Source of the DNA: Chondrus crispus
Lineage: Eukaryota; Rhodophyta; Florideophyceae; Gigartinales; Gigartinaceae
Length of the DNA: 64,000 nt
Direction of reading: 5' to 3'
NCBI RefSeq assembly: GCF_000350225.1
Contig: NW_005179222.1
Location: 290,958-354,957, forward strand
Shown here: positions 61,996 to 64,000 of the stretch, one piece after another
Layout of the letters: each line of letters starts with the position of its first letter
Position numbering within the stretch: the stretch's first letter is position 1
Position numbers and translations under genes: made by a program
The notes under the pieces: model-generated
What the model was told of the DNA's origin: nothing
Database searches by the model: none
The model's input: only the letters and a program-made list of their open reading frames with translations

Positions 61996-62732
61996 GCGCC
62001 ATCGAGCGAGCCGACCGGAACTATCCCCTAAATTGAGGACCTAGCGTAGGGCCTCGTGATCCGTACGGAGGTTGAACGCGCTTCCGTATAGGTACGGCCG
62101 TAGGGTGAGGATGCTCCACACTACGTCCAAGCATTCCTTTTCGGTAGTCGTATAATTGCGCTCCGCATCGGTCAACGCGCGGCTCCAATATCCGATCGGT
62201 CGAATACCTCCATCGGGTTGCTCCTGTAGAAGGGCGCAACCCACTTGGTGTCCGTACGCGTCGGTGTCCAGCGTATATTTCCGTCCGTAGCGGGGAGCGC
62301 GAGGATTGGCGGCGACACGAGGCGCCGCTTCAATTCCTCAAACGCCGCGTATTCCGCATCGGTTAAGATCTCGAACTCGTAGGGCTGATTCTTGCCGGTC
62401 TTCTTATTCAGCGGCGCGGCGATCTTTGCGAATCCTTTCACAAACCGTCGGTAAACGTTGCACATCCCGAGAAAGGATCGCATTTCCGTTTGGTTTGTAA
62501 GCGCGCGCGCGCTCTCGATCGCGATGACGTTGCGTCGCTCTACCTCCAATCGTCCTGGACGGATGACGTGCCCGAGATAGGTTACGGAGGTGTCGAAAAA
62601 CGCTCACTTCACTAATTTTAGCGACACGCCCGCGGTATGTAGTAACCGTAGTACCTCGCGCACGTGCGCTATATGTTCCGTAACAGTTCGCGAGTAGACA
62701 ATGACGTCATCGAGGTAGACCAGCGCGGTCTC
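61996..62732 (-). pseudogene. element F pol: RT end and RNase H
   Basis: A TAG at about 62730 and a TGA near 62611 interrupt the YLDDVIVYSRT part of RT. LEVERRNVIAIE ... FLGMCNVYRRFVKGFAKIA follows in 62172-62549. A frameshift near 62290 and another near 62040 break RNase H (GYWSRALTDAERNYTTTEKE; LRTDHEALR). Same order as family A pol. Confidence 0.82.
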
Positions 62733-63269
62733 CTATTTCACGCGGGACAGGATGATGTCGACCGCTCGTTGAAATGTCGCGGGCGCGTTTTTGAGACCGA
62801 ACGGCATGCGGAGAAAGCAGTAGAGGCCCGAATGCGACGCGAACGTAGTTTTATCGCCGTCCTCCTCGGCGATCTCCATCTGCCAATACCCGCTATTACA
62901 GTCTAGCGTGGTAAAGACAGTAGCATCGCCGAGCGAGTCGATACATTCGTCCATGCGCGGTAGTGGGTAGGAGTCACGAACCGTAACGGCGTTTAGCTTG
63001 CGATAGTCCACGCAGAACGGCATGGTCCCGTTCTTTTTAGGGACGAAGACCACGGGGCTCGCCCACTCGGGCGATGTCGGTTCGATGACTCTAGCGCGCA
63101 GCATGCGGTCGATTTCCTTCTTCTCCTTCTCGCGCGCGATGGGTCCGGCTCGGTAGGGTGCTTGGTAGATCGGCTTCGCACCGGGCTTCAGCTCGATGCG
63201 ATGCTTCGTAGCATCGATCTTACCAAAGTGGCCGGACAACATGTCCTTGAACTCGGACAGCATGTCCAT
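62733..63269 (-). pseudogene. element F pol: RT N-terminal part
   Basis: 178 codons, with PVVFVPKKNGTMPFCVDYRKL, TTLDCNSGYWQ (first palm Asp) and FLRMPFGLKNAPATFQRA. It ends at a stop in place of the Trp found in family A. Confidence 0.85.
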
Positions 63270-64000
63270 AATTTCCGACCGGACGGTACTGTCTTCTGCA
63301 CCAATATGGACGTCTTCTTCCCACGAGCGGGTCTTCTCCGCGTCCGTATCGGTCCGCTCATCCGCGTTAGCGGGATTGCCACTGTGGGCGTCGTCCGTTT
63401 CCGGTTCTTCGCGTCGCGCGCCTCCTCCCGTAGCGGTGGTGGATTTAATTCTGCCATCGTCCGTAACGGGTCCTTCTCATCCCGCACATTCCCCCGCGGG
63501 TGAGGAATTAATCCTGCCTTCGTCCGTAGCGGATTCTTTGTGACGCGCGTATCCTTCCGTAGCGGTGGAGGATTGTCTTCTGCTATCGTCCGTAACTGGT
63601 TGTTCGCGTCGCGCTTGTTCCTTCGTAGCGGTCGAGGAATTATTTTTGTTCCCTCCCCCTTCCTTAGCGTCGGCCTCTCCGGGGACCGGCACGCCAAGTG
63701 TCAGGATGTGTGTGGGGGATGGCAACGCGAGACCGACAACGATATGCTTGGGGACGTGGACCGCGCGGTTTCCGAAGTTGCTAACAAGCACCGTAAACGG
63801 CTCGCCCTGGAAGAGGTCCATGACGCCCTGGGCCATCAGGCATAAATTCTTATGCGCCGTTTTGGGGTGGTTTTGCAGGAAGCAAAGCCCCCCAACCGGT
63901 GTTGCGACGCGTACCATCGCTTGGGTCATTGGGGGTATCGTGACCCCCTTGACTACGCGAATTTTCCGTGACGGTACGTTCGTCGGGAACTGCGCGCGCT
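63270..64000 (-). pseudogene. element F pol: protease-RT linker with repeats
   Basis: 63477-63929 is open (VRVATPVGGLCFLQN, VVGLALPSPTHILTL), matching family A pol after its protease. It then contains repeats of about 22 residues (SSTATKEQARREQPVTDDSR; SSTATEGYARHKESATDEGR) through 63420, with one internal stop. The protease itself would lie beyond the right edge. Confidence 0.8.
63420..63650 (-). repeat. 66-bp in-frame coding repeat
   Basis: CGTAGCGGT-type units start near 63429, 63492 (diverged), 63558 and 63624, 63-66 bp apart. Each encodes about 22 acidic and hydrophilic residues of the pol linker. Confidence 0.75.

Larger units (their letters stand above)
58197..64000 (-). mobile_element. 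Ty3/gypsy element F, family B, minus strand, decayed
   Basis: Reading right to left: pol remnants (63999-60230), a 3' region with the conserved hairpin, a polypurine tract, and a 3' LTR ending at 58197. The 5' part, including gag and the 5' LTR, lies beyond the window. The LTR matches element B (4234-4908), and the pol protein is similar to family A pol. Several stops and frameshifts show it is inactive. Its 3' LTR abuts the recombinase of element D. Confidence 0.88.

Overview
This is a nuclear window from a eukaryote. Spliceosomal introns are rare: one clear GT-AG intron of 124 bp is visible, in the Dr1-like gene. The other host genes are single-exon, closely packed and surrounded by large nested retrotransposons. 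Compact gene islands between retroelement seas, with lipases and an FBPase of eukaryotic type, fit a red alga (a florideophyte such as Chondrus). That is an inference, made without any database search, at about 60% confidence.

Layout. 1-1248: 3' end and 3' LTR of a Ty3/gypsy element (family A). 1249-4233: decayed minus-strand Ty1/copia element, holding two abutting spacer-less palindromes of 56 and 54 bp. 4234-6849: 5' LTR and broken gag of a related gypsy element (family B). 6850-17129: family A chromovirus with both LTRs, gag (one frameshift), pol (one in-frame stop), a 79-bp minisatellite and a duplicated hairpin module. It has no target-site duplication (TSD), and its 5' LTR looks mosaic. 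17254-18636: minus-strand pogo/Tigger-type transposase that has lost its third catalytic acid. 19596-34095: host gene island with a PH+DDHD phospholipase, an FBPase-like protein with an altered metal site, a diacylglycerol lipase, a GST-like protein, a small Cys-tailed membrane protein, Dr1/NC2-beta and a purple acid phosphatase.

35035-58196: a tyrosine-recombinase (DIRS-order) retrotransposon, element D, with ORF1, RT-RNase H and YR. Its ORF1 is split by a 17.4-kb gypsy chromovirus, element C (36521-53946), flanked by a perfect GGACG TSD. C carries about 8.75 kb of non-retroviral cargo between pol and its 3' LTR. The cargo holds a beta-adaptin gene fragment, a long antisense ORF broken by a solo LTR, and other unidentified sequence. 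A copy of the pol-end/polypurine sequence lies at each end of the cargo, as expected if it was captured during reverse transcription. 58197-64000: minus-strand, decayed family B element (F), running off the right edge.

The most unusual object is element C: a very large chromovirus that appears to have captured host DNA and an antisense reading frame. Next come the paired perfect palindromes in the copia remnant and several proteins whose family-defining catalytic residue is replaced (FBPase, pogo transposase, tyrosine recombinase). Insertion order from nesting: copia before A and B in the left third; D before C on the right, with F abutting the 3' side of D.
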